This document shows, piece by piece, positions 8,810 through 17,622 of a DNA stretch of 36,257 bases. Made by a program: the position numbers and the translations under genes. The stretch's first letter is position 1, and every line of letters starts with the position of its first letter. The DNA comes from CAIKZJ01 sp964626015 (GTDB taxonomy: Bacteria > Bacteroidota > Ignavibacteria > Tepidaquicellales > Tepidaquicellaceae). The stretch spans positions 1-36,257 of the forward strand of contig CAZVCC010000033.1 in NCBI GenBank assembly GCA_964626015.1. The letters run 5' to 3'. The notes under the pieces are model-generated. The model was given only the letters and a program-made list of their open reading frames with translations, was not told where the DNA came from and did not search any database.

Positions 8810-10012
8810 TTATTCCAAATTCGCAGTAATATTCATTTCCTCCGAAACCGGTTCCTTTTCATATACTTCAATCATTTTATTTGTAACAGAAACCCAGTTT
8901 ATCTTGCCAATTTGTGTGAACTCTTTTACACTTTCAGACATCTCCTTAATTTTTGATTCGTTATTGCAAAGGAAATAAATGTGGTCGGCAAGTTCGTCAA
9001 CGTCTCCATTCCTGAAAAGCAAACCGGTTTTACCGCTTATAACAATTTCAGGAACACCGCCAACAGAAGATGCTACGACAGGTTTATTAAAATTGTAAGC
9101 AGTCATTAACACACCACTAAAAGTAGGGTCTCTGTATGGTAGAATTACAAACTTGGAATTCTTAATCAACTGAACTAATTCCGATGGAGCTATGTACCTG
9201 TTCAGACAGAGAACTTTATCTTTGCCCAGAATTTCCTCAGGGATTCTTCCTTCTCCAGCGATAACGAGCTGGTGTTCATTAAGTTCGTACTTAACCCTAT
9301 CGAATGCGTCAATAAGGACATCAAGACCCTTGTATTTTTTAATTCTTCCAATGAATAAGATATAATTTTCCGGAAGTTTTATTTTCTTCGGTTTGAATGA
9401 ATCGTATACATCATAAACTCCTGAGTAAACGGTATTGACATTTTCCTCGCTTACATCAAAATATTTAATAAATTCATTTTTAAGAAAATTGGAATGCTGC
9501 ACATGACAAATGTTAAATTTTGAATACATTTTATTCAAAAGGTCGCCAGAATAATTTTCATCTCCTGTGTGAATTTTGTAATCCTGCAGAGACCATACTT
9601 TCTTTTTTATCTTAAAATATTTTAGCATGAACAGCAGAAAACCGGAAGCACCGTCAAAATGTACAACATCAAAAGATTCATTGTTAACAGTTATTGAGGA
9701 TTCTTTTATGATTCGGTAGTTTTTTAATCCTTCTTTATTATGAATAAAATAGTTACTCGGTGTTTTAAGGATCCATATTCTAAAAGAACCTTCAGAATAT
9801 TTAATAATTTCATCGGGCAGGTATTTATTTACCTCAGTTTTATTCGTGATAATTCCGTCCGGTACATTCCTAACATCAATATCGAGAACACCGTGTCTTA
9901 CTTTATCTCCAGTTATAACCAGCAACACCGTAACATCAGATTTCTCAGATAAATGTTTTGATAATGATAACACACTATCGGGATTGCCAAACACAGTAAT
10001 AAGTACTTTCAT
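8810..10012 (-). CDS. GT4 family glycosyltransferase
   Basis: This is a GT-B fold, family 4-type transferase of 400 residues. The C-terminal donor-binding half begins with Y-I-L-F-I-G-R-I-K-K-Y-K-G and contains P-Y-R-D-P-T-F-S-G-V and P-V-V-A-S-S-V-G-G-V-P-E-I. The first Glu of the usual E-x7-E element is replaced by an S-G-V-L-M-T-A-Y segment, a variant seen in several GT4 subgroups. I chose ATG 10012, since the residues M-K-V-L-I-T-V-F-G then form the first strand; an upstream TTG at 10033 would add seven unconserved residues. It is the third gene of a six-gene unit, after a cupin and a sugar aminotransferase, so it may transfer the aminosugar they make. Confidence 0.85.
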   Translation of the reverse strand: MKVLITVFGNPDSVLSLSKHLSEKSDVTVLLVITGDKVRHGVLDIDVRNVPDGIITNKTEVNKYLPDEIIKYSEGSFRIWILKTPSNYFIHNKEGLKNYRIIKESSITVNNESFDVVHFDGASGFLLFMLKYFKIKKKVWSLQDYKIHTGDENYSGDLLNKMYSKFNICHVQHSNFLKNEFIKYFDVSEENVNTVYSGVYDVYDSFKPKKIKLPENYILFIGRIKKYKGLDVLIDAFDRVKYELNEHQLVIAGEGRIPEEILGKDKVLCLNRYIAPSELVQLIKNSKFVILPYRDPTFSGVLMTAYNFNKPVVASSVGGVPEIVISGKTGLLFRNGDVDELADHIYFLCNNESKIKEMSESVKEFTQIGKINWVSVTNKMIEVYEKEPVSEEMNITANLE

Positions 10013-10046
10013 AACAATATTATTCCTCAACAATTAGATAATTCAA

Positions 10047-11213
10047 TTAAAACTTGTAATCTTTTATTTTATTAGTGATAAATTCAATTTCATCTGTCTT
10101 TAAGCCCTGATACAATGGAAGAGTAACCGTACAACAATCAGCAATATAAGAATTCATAAATTTAGTTTTTTCTAACTTATATTTATTTCGGTAATATTCC
10201 AGCATATGCACGGCATGAGTACCGGGACGAGTAGAGATTCCATTACCCGACAGATATTCCATAAAATTATTTCTCTGTTTATTGATATCAAGAATGTTCG
10301 TTTCGGTAATAATCTCAGGTTTGAACAAACATACATACGACTGAAAACCGTGCCTAAAATCTTTTCCGTAAGAAGGAAGAATCAACCAATCTATACATTT
10401 TAATAATTCAGAATACATATCTGCTATTTCTTTTCTTTTGCTGCATATAGAATCTGCTCTTTTCATCTGAGAAAGCCCGAGAGATGCCTGTATGTCAGTC
10501 ATTCTGTAATTGTACCCGAGGTGCTTAAATTCAGGCAGTAAATACGGCTTGTTTCCTTCATGTCTTTGCAAGTCGGAAACTGAAGCACCATGATCGCGGA
10601 GACTCCTCAACAAATCAGCAATTTCCGGTTTATTGACTGTCAGCATTCCGCCTTCCCCAGTTGTAATAGCTTTTCTTGGATGGAAACTAAAACAACCAAA
10701 ATCACCAAAATTACCTGTATGAACATTCTTATAAAAAGCACCAAAGCCACAAGCAGAATCTTCAATTACTTTTAAGCCATATTTATTAGATATTTCCAAA
10801 ATACTTTTCATATCTGCAGCAAGACCGAAAAGGTGCACTGGAATAATTGCTTTTGTATTTGATGTTACTAGATTATTAATCTTCGAGACATCAATATTAT
10901 AAGTTGAAATATCTATGTCACAAAAAACAGGTATTGCTCCAACATACTCAACTGCGTTTACAGTTGCAACCCAAGTGAATGAGGGTAAAATAACCTCATC
11001 TCCTTTTTTAATACCTGCAGCCAACAAAGCGAGGTGGAGTGCTGTTGTGCAACTTGATACAGCGATAGAATAAGGAGAACCGGTGAATTTACACCAGATA
11101 CTTTCGAATTCTTTCACGACCGGACCTTGCACGACCCAACCCGATTCGAGAACTTTTCGGACACTGATTAGATCCTGCTCAGTAAATTCAGTTTTAGCAA
11201 TAGGTATTTTCAT
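10047..11213 (-). CDS. DegT/DnrJ/EryC1/StrS family sugar aminotransferase
   Basis: This 388-residue PLP enzyme transaminates keto-sugar nucleotides. The N-terminus P-x-A-K-T-E-F-T-E-Q-D, the segment S-S-C-T-T-A-L-H-L-A-L at 53-63, the PLP-ring Asp in E-D-S-A-C-G at 151-156 and the Schiff-base lysine K181 in F-S-F-H-P-R-K all fit the family. The G-E-G-G-M motif follows the lysine. Substrate is likely a dTDP- or UDP-4-keto or 3-keto-6-deoxyhexose made elsewhere; no RmlA/RmlB genes lie in the window. It sits 11 bases downstream of the RmlC-like gene. The fold and chemistry are secure; which amino sugar it makes is not. Confidence 0.9.
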   Translation of the reverse strand: MKIPIAKTEFTEQDLISVRKVLESGWVVQGPVVKEFESIWCKFTGSPYSIAVSSCTTALHLALLAAGIKKGDEVILPSFTWVATVNAVEYVGAIPVFCDIDISTYNIDVSKINNLVTSNTKAIIPVHLFGLAADMKSILEISNKYGLKVIEDSACGFGAFYKNVHTGNFGDFGCFSFHPRKAITTGEGGMLTVNKPEIADLLRSLRDHGASVSDLQRHEGNKPYLLPEFKHLGYNYRMTDIQASLGLSQMKRADSICSKRKEIADMYSELLKCIDWLILPSYGKDFRHGFQSYVCLFKPEIITETNILDINKQRNNFMEYLSGNGISTRPGTHAVHMLEYYRNKYKLEKTKFMNSYIADCCTVTLPLYQGLKTDEIEFITNKIKDYKF

Positions 11214-11224
11214 TGAAGAACATA

Positions 11225-11797
11225 TTAAACGGGAAGAATATCTTCAGGATTAATAGACTTTTTACTAAACTCTGCAAAAGTTAAAAGCTTTTTATCCTTT
11301 TCAGATAAAATCGGATTTTCAACCGTCCATGATATATTCAAGTCCTTATCATTCCAGATGATTCCGCTGTCATAATCCTTATTATAAAAATTATCAGATT
11401 TATATACAACTTCACTTAACTCACTCTGGGTGCAGAAACCAAATGCAAAACCTTTTGGCAGAAAAAGCATCTTTCTGCTTTGCTCATTGAGTTCGACGGC
11501 ATCCCATTTACCGTAAGTGTTAAAATTCTTTCTAAGGTCAACGTAAACACTGTAAACAGAGCCTCTTGTGCATCTTATTAATCTACATTCATCAAAAGGA
11601 GGAAACATCATGCTAAGACCTCTAAGAATTCCTCTCTTTTCATTCCGAACATGAAACTCCTGAACCCAATCACGCTTTAATCCGAAATATTCAAATATTT
11701 TCGAATCATAAGATCTCATCAAAAATCCACGTTCATCATTTTGAGTGGACAATGTGATTTCAAAAACACCTTTTAATTTTTTCTCAATAATGTTCAT
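11225..11797 (-). CDS. RmlC-like cupin (dTDP-4-dehydrorhamnose 3,5-epimerase family) lacking the catalytic His
   Basis: This 190-residue protein aligns through its length with RmlC: D-E-R-G-F at 21-25, R-G-I-L-R-G-L at 55-61, C-T-R-G-S-V-Y-S-V-Y-V-D at 76-87, L-P-K-G-F-A at 113-118, I-I-W-N-D at 146-150 and P-I-L-S-E-K-D at 162-168. The catalytic base of RmlC is the His in R-G-L-H; here that position is Ser62. The conserved His in the F-A-H-G-F motif is Phe119. A standard 3,5-epimerase reaction is therefore doubtful. It may be a divergent sugar-nucleotide isomerase, a 3-epimerase variant or a binding protein serving the adjacent aminotransferase. It is the first gene of the minus-strand unit. 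Confidence 0.82.
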   Translation of the reverse strand: MNIIEKKLKGVFEITLSTQNDERGFLMRSYDSKIFEYFGLKRDWVQEFHVRNEKRGILRGLSMMFPPFDECRLIRCTRGSVYSVYVDLRKNFNTYGKWDAVELNEQSRKMLFLPKGFAFGFCTQSELSEVVYKSDNFYNKDYDSGIIWNDKDLNISWTVENPILSEKDKKLLTFAEFSKKSINPEDILPV

Positions 11798-11915
11798 TAG
11801 TAATGCTTGTTAATACAATAATATAACTCAATATAAATTTTAATAATGCAAGTTAAATATTTACAGTTCTATTTTCAAGATTGTAATTAATTAAAATGAA
11901 ATTAAGAAAATCTTG

Positions 11916-12833
11916 TTAACCACGCGGATGATACGTCTTGTGGACTTCAATAAGATAATCTCTGTCAATATGCGTGTAAATTTGCGTCGTAGAAATATCG
12001 CTATGACCCAACATTTCCTGTATTATTCTGATATCAGCTCCACCTTCAAGCAAATGAGTAGCAAAAGAATGTCTCAGGATATGAGGATGAATATCCTTTT
12101 TTATACTTGCAAGTTTAGAATATTTAGTAATGATATTCCAGACCGCCATCCGGGACAAACATCTGCCCCTGAAATTCAGAAATACAAAATCATCTGAATA
12201 GGGTTTGTTAAAGTAAGGACGGCTCTTTTCCAAATAAATGCTAATAAATTTTAGCGCAGAGCTTCCAATAGGGACAATTCTTTCTTTTGCTCCCTTACCG
12301 AAAATACGAAGAATACCATCGCTTCTATAAATGTCATTAATTTTAAGGTTTATAAGCTCACTTACTCTTAGACCTGATGCATACATTGTTTCCATAATAG
12401 CCCGATCTCTGCATTCATATTTATCCGAAATACCAGCTTTGCTGAACATATTGTCAATTTCCTGAATAGTGAGTACTTCGGGAAGGTTTCTTGACATTTT
12501 AGGTGTATCGATGATATCAGTTGGGTTTGCTTCAATATACTTTTCATTCAATAAGTATTTGAAGAATGATTTCAAAGAAGAAATGTAACGGTTTATTGAT
12601 TTAGAGGAATAAAAATCTCCTTTTTTACTTTTCAGATTTCTAAGATAATAAATGTAGGCTTCAATAATTTTATCGTTTATACATTTAATATCTTTTATAT
12701 TGTGTTTTTCTTCAATAAATCGGAAAAATTTTCTGAGGTCGAAAAGATAGTTAAAAACAGTATTCTCTGAAAGGGCTTTTTCTAATCTAAGATAATTAAC
12801 AAATTGTTTTCTATAAAAATCTAAATCACTCAT
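11916..12833 (-). CDS. xerD: Tyrosine recombinase, XerD-like
   Basis: This protein resolves chromosome dimers at dif sites with a partner or alone. Numbered from ATG 12833 (305 residues), all six catalytic residues are present: R156, K180, H251, R254, H277 and the nucleophile Y286. The L-R-H-S-F-A-T-H-L-L and L-G-H-S-D-I-S-T-T-Q-I-Y-T-H segments are closer to XerD than XerC. The N-terminal SAM-like domain covers about 1-105. I prefer 12833 over an upstream start at 12881; it overlaps the end of the HD gene by 8 bases. The setting is housekeeping, with no phage genes or attachment sites. A second Xer protein is not in the window. Confidence 0.9.
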   Translation of the reverse strand: MSDLDFYRKQFVNYLRLEKALSENTVFNYLFDLRKFFRFIEEKHNIKDIKCINDKIIEAYIYYLRNLKSKKGDFYSSKSINRYISSLKSFFKYLLNEKYIEANPTDIIDTPKMSRNLPEVLTIQEIDNMFSKAGISDKYECRDRAIMETMYASGLRVSELINLKINDIYRSDGILRIFGKGAKERIVPIGSSALKFISIYLEKSRPYFNKPYSDDFVFLNFRGRCLSRMAVWNIITKYSKLASIKKDIHPHILRHSFATHLLEGGADIRIIQEMLGHSDISTTQIYTHIDRDYLIEVHKTYHPRG

Positions 12834-15066
12834 CTTTCTTTTTCTCATCGGGATATTTAATCCTTTGATGATAAATACCAACTAAAATTTTCAGAAAGCT
12901 TTTCTTTATTAATGTAAGGTCCCTTAACGTCAGTTCACATTCATCTAACTCACCTTCAATAAATCTTTTCTTTATTATCTCATCGATTTTATCTTCGAGC
13001 TTTTTAGGTGTCGGGTCTTCAATGACTTTTGTTGCTGCTTCGGTTGTATCAGCAAGCATAGCTATAGCAGTTTCTTTTGTCTGCGGTTTGGGTCCGGGAT
13101 ACCTGTAAATATAGTCAAGAACATCTTCCCTATCAGGACTTACAAAACTTTTAGCCTTGTTGTAGAAAAAAGAGACCAAGGTAGTGCCGTGATGCATAGG
13201 AATGAAATCGATTACTTCCTGAGGCAGTTTATGTTTTTTAGCAAACTCAATCCCTTCCTTAACGTGATTAATAATCACCCTTGCACTAAGGTTAGGATTC
13301 AGGGTTTCATGTTTGTTTACTCTTTCAAGTTGATTTTCAACGAAGAAATCGGGTTTAGCAATCTTACCAATATCATGATAGTAACAACCGACACGAGCAA
13401 GAATTCTGTTAGCCCCGATGGATGCGGCAGCTTCCTCAGCAAGATTTCCCATTACAACACTATGATGAAATGTACCGGGAGCTTTTGTTGATAATTCTCT
13501 AAGCAAAGGCTGATTGAAATCAGCAAGTTCCAAAAGTGTTAGGTCTGTAGTGATTTTGAAAACTCTTTCGTAAAAAATGAGTAATCCATAAGCAATGACA
13601 GGAGACATGACGGCATTAACACCAATATACGCTATGTTAATTGCAATTTTTGTGAATCCCTCCGACCTATCAAGACCTATTGCAAGAACGGCTAGAATAT
13701 ACCCGCCGAGAATGAAGAAAAACGACCTGAAAATCTGTGATCTGTTTTTAATATCCCGTACACTATAAATTGCCAAAACTGAACCACAAAAAGAAATAAA
13801 TGCGATTGTATAATCTCCGCCCCGAATAGATGCCACGAGATAAGTTGTTATAGCAATAACATAAAACGCCAGACGGGAATCAAAAATAATAGTAAGTAGA
13901 ATTGAGGCGACAGAAATAAAGATAAGATATTCAATAGGCGAGTTAACTTTTAAGCTCATACTCATAAAGGCAAAGAAACAAACAAGAACAATCAAAGAAC
14001 TAACAAGTGCAAGCTTTAAATTATTATTAAAAATATCTTTACGGAAATAAAACAGATAGAATCCTAAGATTACGATTAATACGATTACAGAAAGAACTTT
14101 ACCAACAAACTGTGCAAAATAATCTTGAACTCCAATCCTTTCGAGACGAACTTTTTTATAAGAATCGAGTTTTTGTTTAGAAAGGACTGTTATTGGTTCA
14201 TGTTTGCTAATTATTCTTTCGTTTTCCTTGACAATGCCTATGGTTTTAGGTATTTGCTCTATTCTATTCTTTATTTCAAGATCAGTCAGTTCCTCATTAA
14301 AAAACAAATTTTCCTTCAGAAGATTTCTTGCTATTTCAATCGCTATCAGACGAAGGTTACTATCATCAATCGACTGTAAAGCTTTTTTATCGAATGCCTG
14401 ATTGACTTCGCTCACGGTCATTACCTTATCAGCAGATTCGATTTTCTGTAATTTACTATCGGGTTTTTTTATTGATATTTTATTGGAATGTAGTTCATCA
14501 CGTTTGAAGTTGATTATTTGATTTTTTGCGAGATCAGTAATCATTTTCTGCAGAGTACTAATATATTCTGCGAAGTCTTTTGTACCGTCTTTTATTTCGC
14601 CTTTGTATAATTTAATCAATTGATTCCATTGTTCATCCGCCACATTAAGGTTCAAAATAACTTTTGACTGTGAAATGTAATCCTGATCAGCTTTATCAGC
14701 TTTTACTTTTTCCTTTAAATAACTCGTTAAGAAATTCAGATAAGATTTTATAGAATCCTTTTTGGCATTAAAACTGCTTACGGTATCAATAAAGACAGGA
14801 ATTACATTGTTAGTTACATCTTTCTTTTCTTGTTCAAGAATCTCATCAGTTTTGTAAATCGGGAACGTGAATGTTGCTATCAAGTCTTCATTAGACCAGA
14901 TAGTACCTACTTCATGGTCGGAATCTATAGTTCTGTAAGAAGGTAAGAACAAAGAAATAATTACTATGGTAACAACGATCAGGGTTATCTTAATACTTAA
15001 ATCGGTAAGAAGGTCTGTTATACCCAGCTTTTTCCAAAGATTACCGGCAAAACCGTATCTTTTCAT
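12826..15066 (-). CDS. pgpH: 7TM-HD family phosphodiesterase (PgpH-like, probable c-di-AMP hydrolase)
   Basis: This 746-residue protein has an N-terminal membrane helix, an extracytoplasmic 7TMR-HDED domain of about 260 residues, seven membrane helices at about 310-510 and a cytoplasmic HD domain. Metal ligands are visible as H-H-S-V near residue 533, the H-D of Y-Y-H-D-I-G-K-I near 563, H-H-G-T-T near 625 and the Asp of M-L-A-D-T-T-E-A-A near 672. This is the architecture of PgpH, which cleaves cyclic di-AMP to pApA and controls potassium and osmotic balance. It lies between a small unknown gene 24 bases upstream and xerD, which it overlaps. The cyclic-dinucleotide substrate is known for the family, not shown here. 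Confidence 0.88.
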   Translation of the reverse strand: MKRYGFAGNLWKKLGITDLLTDLSIKITLIVVTIVIISLFLPSYRTIDSDHEVGTIWSNEDLIATFTFPIYKTDEILEQEKKDVTNNVIPVFIDTVSSFNAKKDSIKSYLNFLTSYLKEKVKADKADQDYISQSKVILNLNVADEQWNQLIKLYKGEIKDGTKDFAEYISTLQKMITDLAKNQIINFKRDELHSNKISIKKPDSKLQKIESADKVMTVSEVNQAFDKKALQSIDDSNLRLIAIEIARNLLKENLFFNEELTDLEIKNRIEQIPKTIGIVKENERIISKHEPITVLSKQKLDSYKKVRLERIGVQDYFAQFVGKVLSVIVLIVILGFYLFYFRKDIFNNNLKLALVSSLIVLVCFFAFMSMSLKVNSPIEYLIFISVASILLTIIFDSRLAFYVIAITTYLVASIRGGDYTIAFISFCGSVLAIYSVRDIKNRSQIFRSFFFILGGYILAVLAIGLDRSEGFTKIAINIAYIGVNAVMSPVIAYGLLIFYERVFKITTDLTLLELADFNQPLLRELSTKAPGTFHHSVVMGNLAEEAAASIGANRILARVGCYYHDIGKIAKPDFFVENQLERVNKHETLNPNLSARVIINHVKEGIEFAKKHKLPQEVIDFIPMHHGTTLVSFFYNKAKSFVSPDREDVLDYIYRYPGPKPQTKETAIAMLADTTEAATKVIEDPTPKKLEDKIDEIIKKRFIEGELDECELTLRDLTLIKKSFLKILVGIYHQRIKYPDEKKKDE

Positions 15067-15090
15067 AATTTAAAAATATTACAATTTGAA

Positions 15091-15393
15091 CTAACCTTCT
15101 ACTTCCTTTTTCGTCCTGTACTTGATTTTTTTATCAACTACCATTTCGCTAACCAGTTTAGAAAGCATTTCGTTGATTTCGTCTGATGCATTTTCTTCGA
15201 ATTTTTCGAAATCTGATTCACTCGAGAAAAGGAAAATTTCTGTAAACTCATTTTGTTTTTTTGAATCTTCAAAGACCATGTATCTTTCAATTCCGTCTTT
15301 AGCGTAATAAGCCTTTATTTTTCCCAAAAGATCAAGGTATTCCGCCCTCTTTTTCTCAAAAATTGAGTATTTTATCTCGAATAATATGTTCAT
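15091..15393 (-). CDS. Conserved-looking small protein, function unknown
   Basis: I do not recognise this 100-residue protein. It has no signal peptide or membrane helix. Predicted strands at both ends (I-L-F-E-I-K-Y-S-I-F near the start, V-V-D-K-K-I-K-Y-R-T-K near the end) with two helices and a central strand pair suggest a ferredoxin-like alpha/beta fold of the antibiotic-monooxygenase/NIPSNAP kind. That fold guess is weak. It starts with ATG 15393 and ends 24 bases before the PgpH-like gene on the same strand, so the two are probably co-transcribed. The 124-base gap upstream separates it from the divergent DUF255 gene and should hold both promoters. Confidence 0.7.
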   Translation of the reverse strand: MNILFEIKYSIFEKKRAEYLDLLGKIKAYYAKDGIERYMVFEDSKKQNEFTEIFLFSSESDFEKFEENASDEINEMLSKLVSEMVVDKKIKYRTKKEVEG

Positions 15394-15517
15394 AATTTGT
15401 AAATATTAATTTTTATAAAAATAATTAAGTAATACTTTAAAGTAAAGTTATTTCATTGAATTCGTTGAATTAATAAATATCTGTATATGTTGTGTTTATA
15501 TATTGAATCAATATTAT

Positions 15518-17620
15518 ATGCCTAAGAAACCAAATAACTTAATAAACGAAAAAAGTCCATATCTTAAGCAACATGCATACAATCCAGTGAACTGGTATGC
15601 TTGGAATAGTTCGACGTTTCAGCTTGCTAAAACACTCGATAAACCCATTTTTCTTTCTATAGGATATTCCACATGTTACTCGTGTCATGTAATGGAAAGA
15701 GAATGTTTTGAAGATTTTGATATAGCGGCATTAATGAATGAGACGTTTGTAAATATTAAAGTTGACCGTGAGGAAATGCCGGAAATAGACAGAATTTATA
15801 TGTCAGCACTTCAATCCATGACAGGTTCGGGAGGATGGCCAATGAGTATGTTTTTAACTCCAGACCTCAAACCATTCTACGGAGCGACTTATATACCGCC
15901 AAAATCCAAATACGGAAGGGCGGGATTTGAAGATTTGATAAATCAAATATCAGAGCTTTGGACGCACAAGAAAGATGAAATAATTATCAGTTCTGAAAAA
16001 ATAACTACTTTATTAGATAACACATTAAAATCAGAAAACAGAAACTTAGAGGAAGGGATATTCGAGTCTGCATTCGTGCAATGCCTTAATCTTTACGATG
16101 AAGAATTCGGAGGGTTTGGTTCAGGGAATAAATTTCCAAGACCAGTGATTCTCGATTTTCTTCTCAAGTATTATTATCATACAAAAGAAACAAAGGCACT
16201 GGATATAGTAACATTCACTCTTAAGAAAATGTATGAGGGAGGAATATTTGATAATGTAGATAAAGGATTTCACAGGTACTCTGTTGACAGATACTGGCGA
16301 GTACCGCATTTTGAGAAGATGTTATACGATCAGGCGCAGATATCGAACACATATTTTGATGCTTATTCACTCACTAAAGAGTTAAGTTTCCTAAAAGCGG
16401 GAAATGACACGCTTGAACATGTTATGAATTTTCTTCTTGATGAAGATGGCGGGTTTTACTCCGCTGAGGATGCGGAGAGTGCGATTTCGCACGAAGATCC
16501 TGACAAAAAGCAGGAAGGATATTTCTATCTTTGGGGAAAGGATGAGGTAGACAATGTTATAGATAAAGAACACGCAGACGCAGTTAATGAGTACTTCGGA
16601 ATTCTACATAAAGGCAATACGATATCTGACCCGCATAACATTTTTGACTCAAAGAATGTTTTGTACAAGTCTGAGGATTTATCAGAAACTGCCGGGAGAA
16701 ACGGGATATCACATGAAGAAGCTGAAAACGTAATTACGAATGCATTGGCCAAGCTTAAAGAGTACAGGAATAAGCGTCCGCGTCCTTTTCTTGATAAGAA
16801 AATTATTACGTCATGGAACTCTCTTATGATATCGGCATTCGTAAAAGGGTATATGATAACAGGAAACAAGGACTACAAGCATGCAGCAGCAAGGGCTGTC
16901 AGTTTTATAATATACAACTTATACGACGAGAAGAAAGAGAAACTTTACCGCAGGTATATTCAGGGAGAGGTCAAGTTTGAAGCAGGACTTGAGGATTACG
17001 CTTTTCTGATAAAAGCACTTCTGGATTTCCACAACATATCATTCAGCGGAAAACTCTTATCGATAGCGAAAAGATTTACAGAGCTTGCAATAAAGAAGTT
17101 TTATGACACAAGAGAAGGAGGTTTTTATGATTCGGAAAAACGATCTGATATTATAATACAGACAAAAGAGATTTACGACGGTGCTGAACCTTCAGGCAAT
17201 TCGGTAATGGCAGATAATCTTACACGCTTGTTTACAATTTTCAAAGAAGACAGATATTATGAGCTTGCCGAAAAGATTTTTACGTTATTCTATTCAAAAG
17301 CGGAGAGTTCGCCATTTTCGAGTCCCTATTTTTTATCCTCACTCTTTAACTTTTTAAAATATAATACAAGTATTATATTGTGTGGAAATTTACGTTCAGA
17401 TTTGTTTAGTGAACTACATTCAACAGTTATCAGGAAATATTTACCGAACAAGAATGTAATTTATTTCAATAACATATCAGCAAACTTAATACCTTATCTG
17501 AATGAAATAGTAAAAGATGATAATACTGATAAGGTTTACCTTTGCGAAAATTTCAAGTGTAATTTACCTGTTTCAACAGCAAACGAATTAAATGATTTAT
17601 TAAATAAAATAAGGAATTAG
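15518..17620 (+). CDS. DUF255 thioredoxin-like / six-hairpin glycosidase-like protein (YyaL / SPATA20 family)
   Basis: This is a cytoplasmic protein of 700 residues. Residues 1-160 form the thioredoxin-like DUF255 domain (N-L-I-N-E-K-S-P-Y-L-K-Q-H-A, then P-V-N-W). The rest is an alpha/alpha toroid resembling N-acylglucosamine 2-epimerases. Family members usually carry C-H-W-C-H in the thioredoxin active site; here it is C53-Y-S-C56-H57, so both cysteines remain but the two residues between them differ. F-D-K/D-N-V-D-K-G-F-H-R-Y and the P-H-F-E-K-M-L-Y-D-Q motif are intact. I use ATG 15518 rather than TTG 15503. The family has no firm biochemical role. The aconitase gene starts 2 bases after its stop. 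Confidence 0.88.
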   Translation: MPKKPNNLINEKSPYLKQHAYNPVNWYAWNSSTFQLAKTLDKPIFLSIGYSTCYSCHVMERECFEDFDIAALMNETFVNIKVDREEMPEIDRIYMSALQSMTGSGGWPMSMFLTPDLKPFYGATYIPPKSKYGRAGFEDLINQISELWTHKKDEIIISSEKITTLLDNTLKSENRNLEEGIFESAFVQCLNLYDEEFGGFGSGNKFPRPVILDFLLKYYYHTKETKALDIVTFTLKKMYEGGIFDNVDKGFHRYSVDRYWRVPHFEKMLYDQAQISNTYFDAYSLTKELSFLKAGNDTLEHVMNFLLDEDGGFYSAEDAESAISHEDPDKKQEGYFYLWGKDEVDNVIDKEHADAVNEYFGILHKGNTISDPHNIFDSKNVLYKSEDLSETAGRNGISHEEAENVITNALAKLKEYRNKRPRPFLDKKIITSWNSLMISAFVKGYMITGNKDYKHAAARAVSFIIYNLYDEKKEKLYRRYIQGEVKFEAGLEDYAFLIKALLDFHNISFSGKLLSIAKRFTELAIKKFYDTREGGFYDSEKRSDIIIQTKEIYDGAEPSGNSVMADNLTRLFTIFKEDRYYELAEKIFTLFYSKAESSPFSSPYFLSSLFNFLKYNTSIILCGNLRSDLFSELHSTVIRKYLPNKNVIYFNNISANLIPYLNEIVKDDNTDKVYLCENFKCNLPVSTANELNDLLNKIRN

Positions 17621-17622
17621 AT

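Noticed and set aside
11876..11915. Inverted repeat after xerD as a terminator
   Set aside because: The stem is only 7 bp with a 26-base loop and no T run follows on the minus strand.
11916..12833. Phage or integron integrase
   Set aside because: The sequence around the catalytic residues is XerD-like, the neighbours are housekeeping genes, and no att site, cassette or phage gene is seen.
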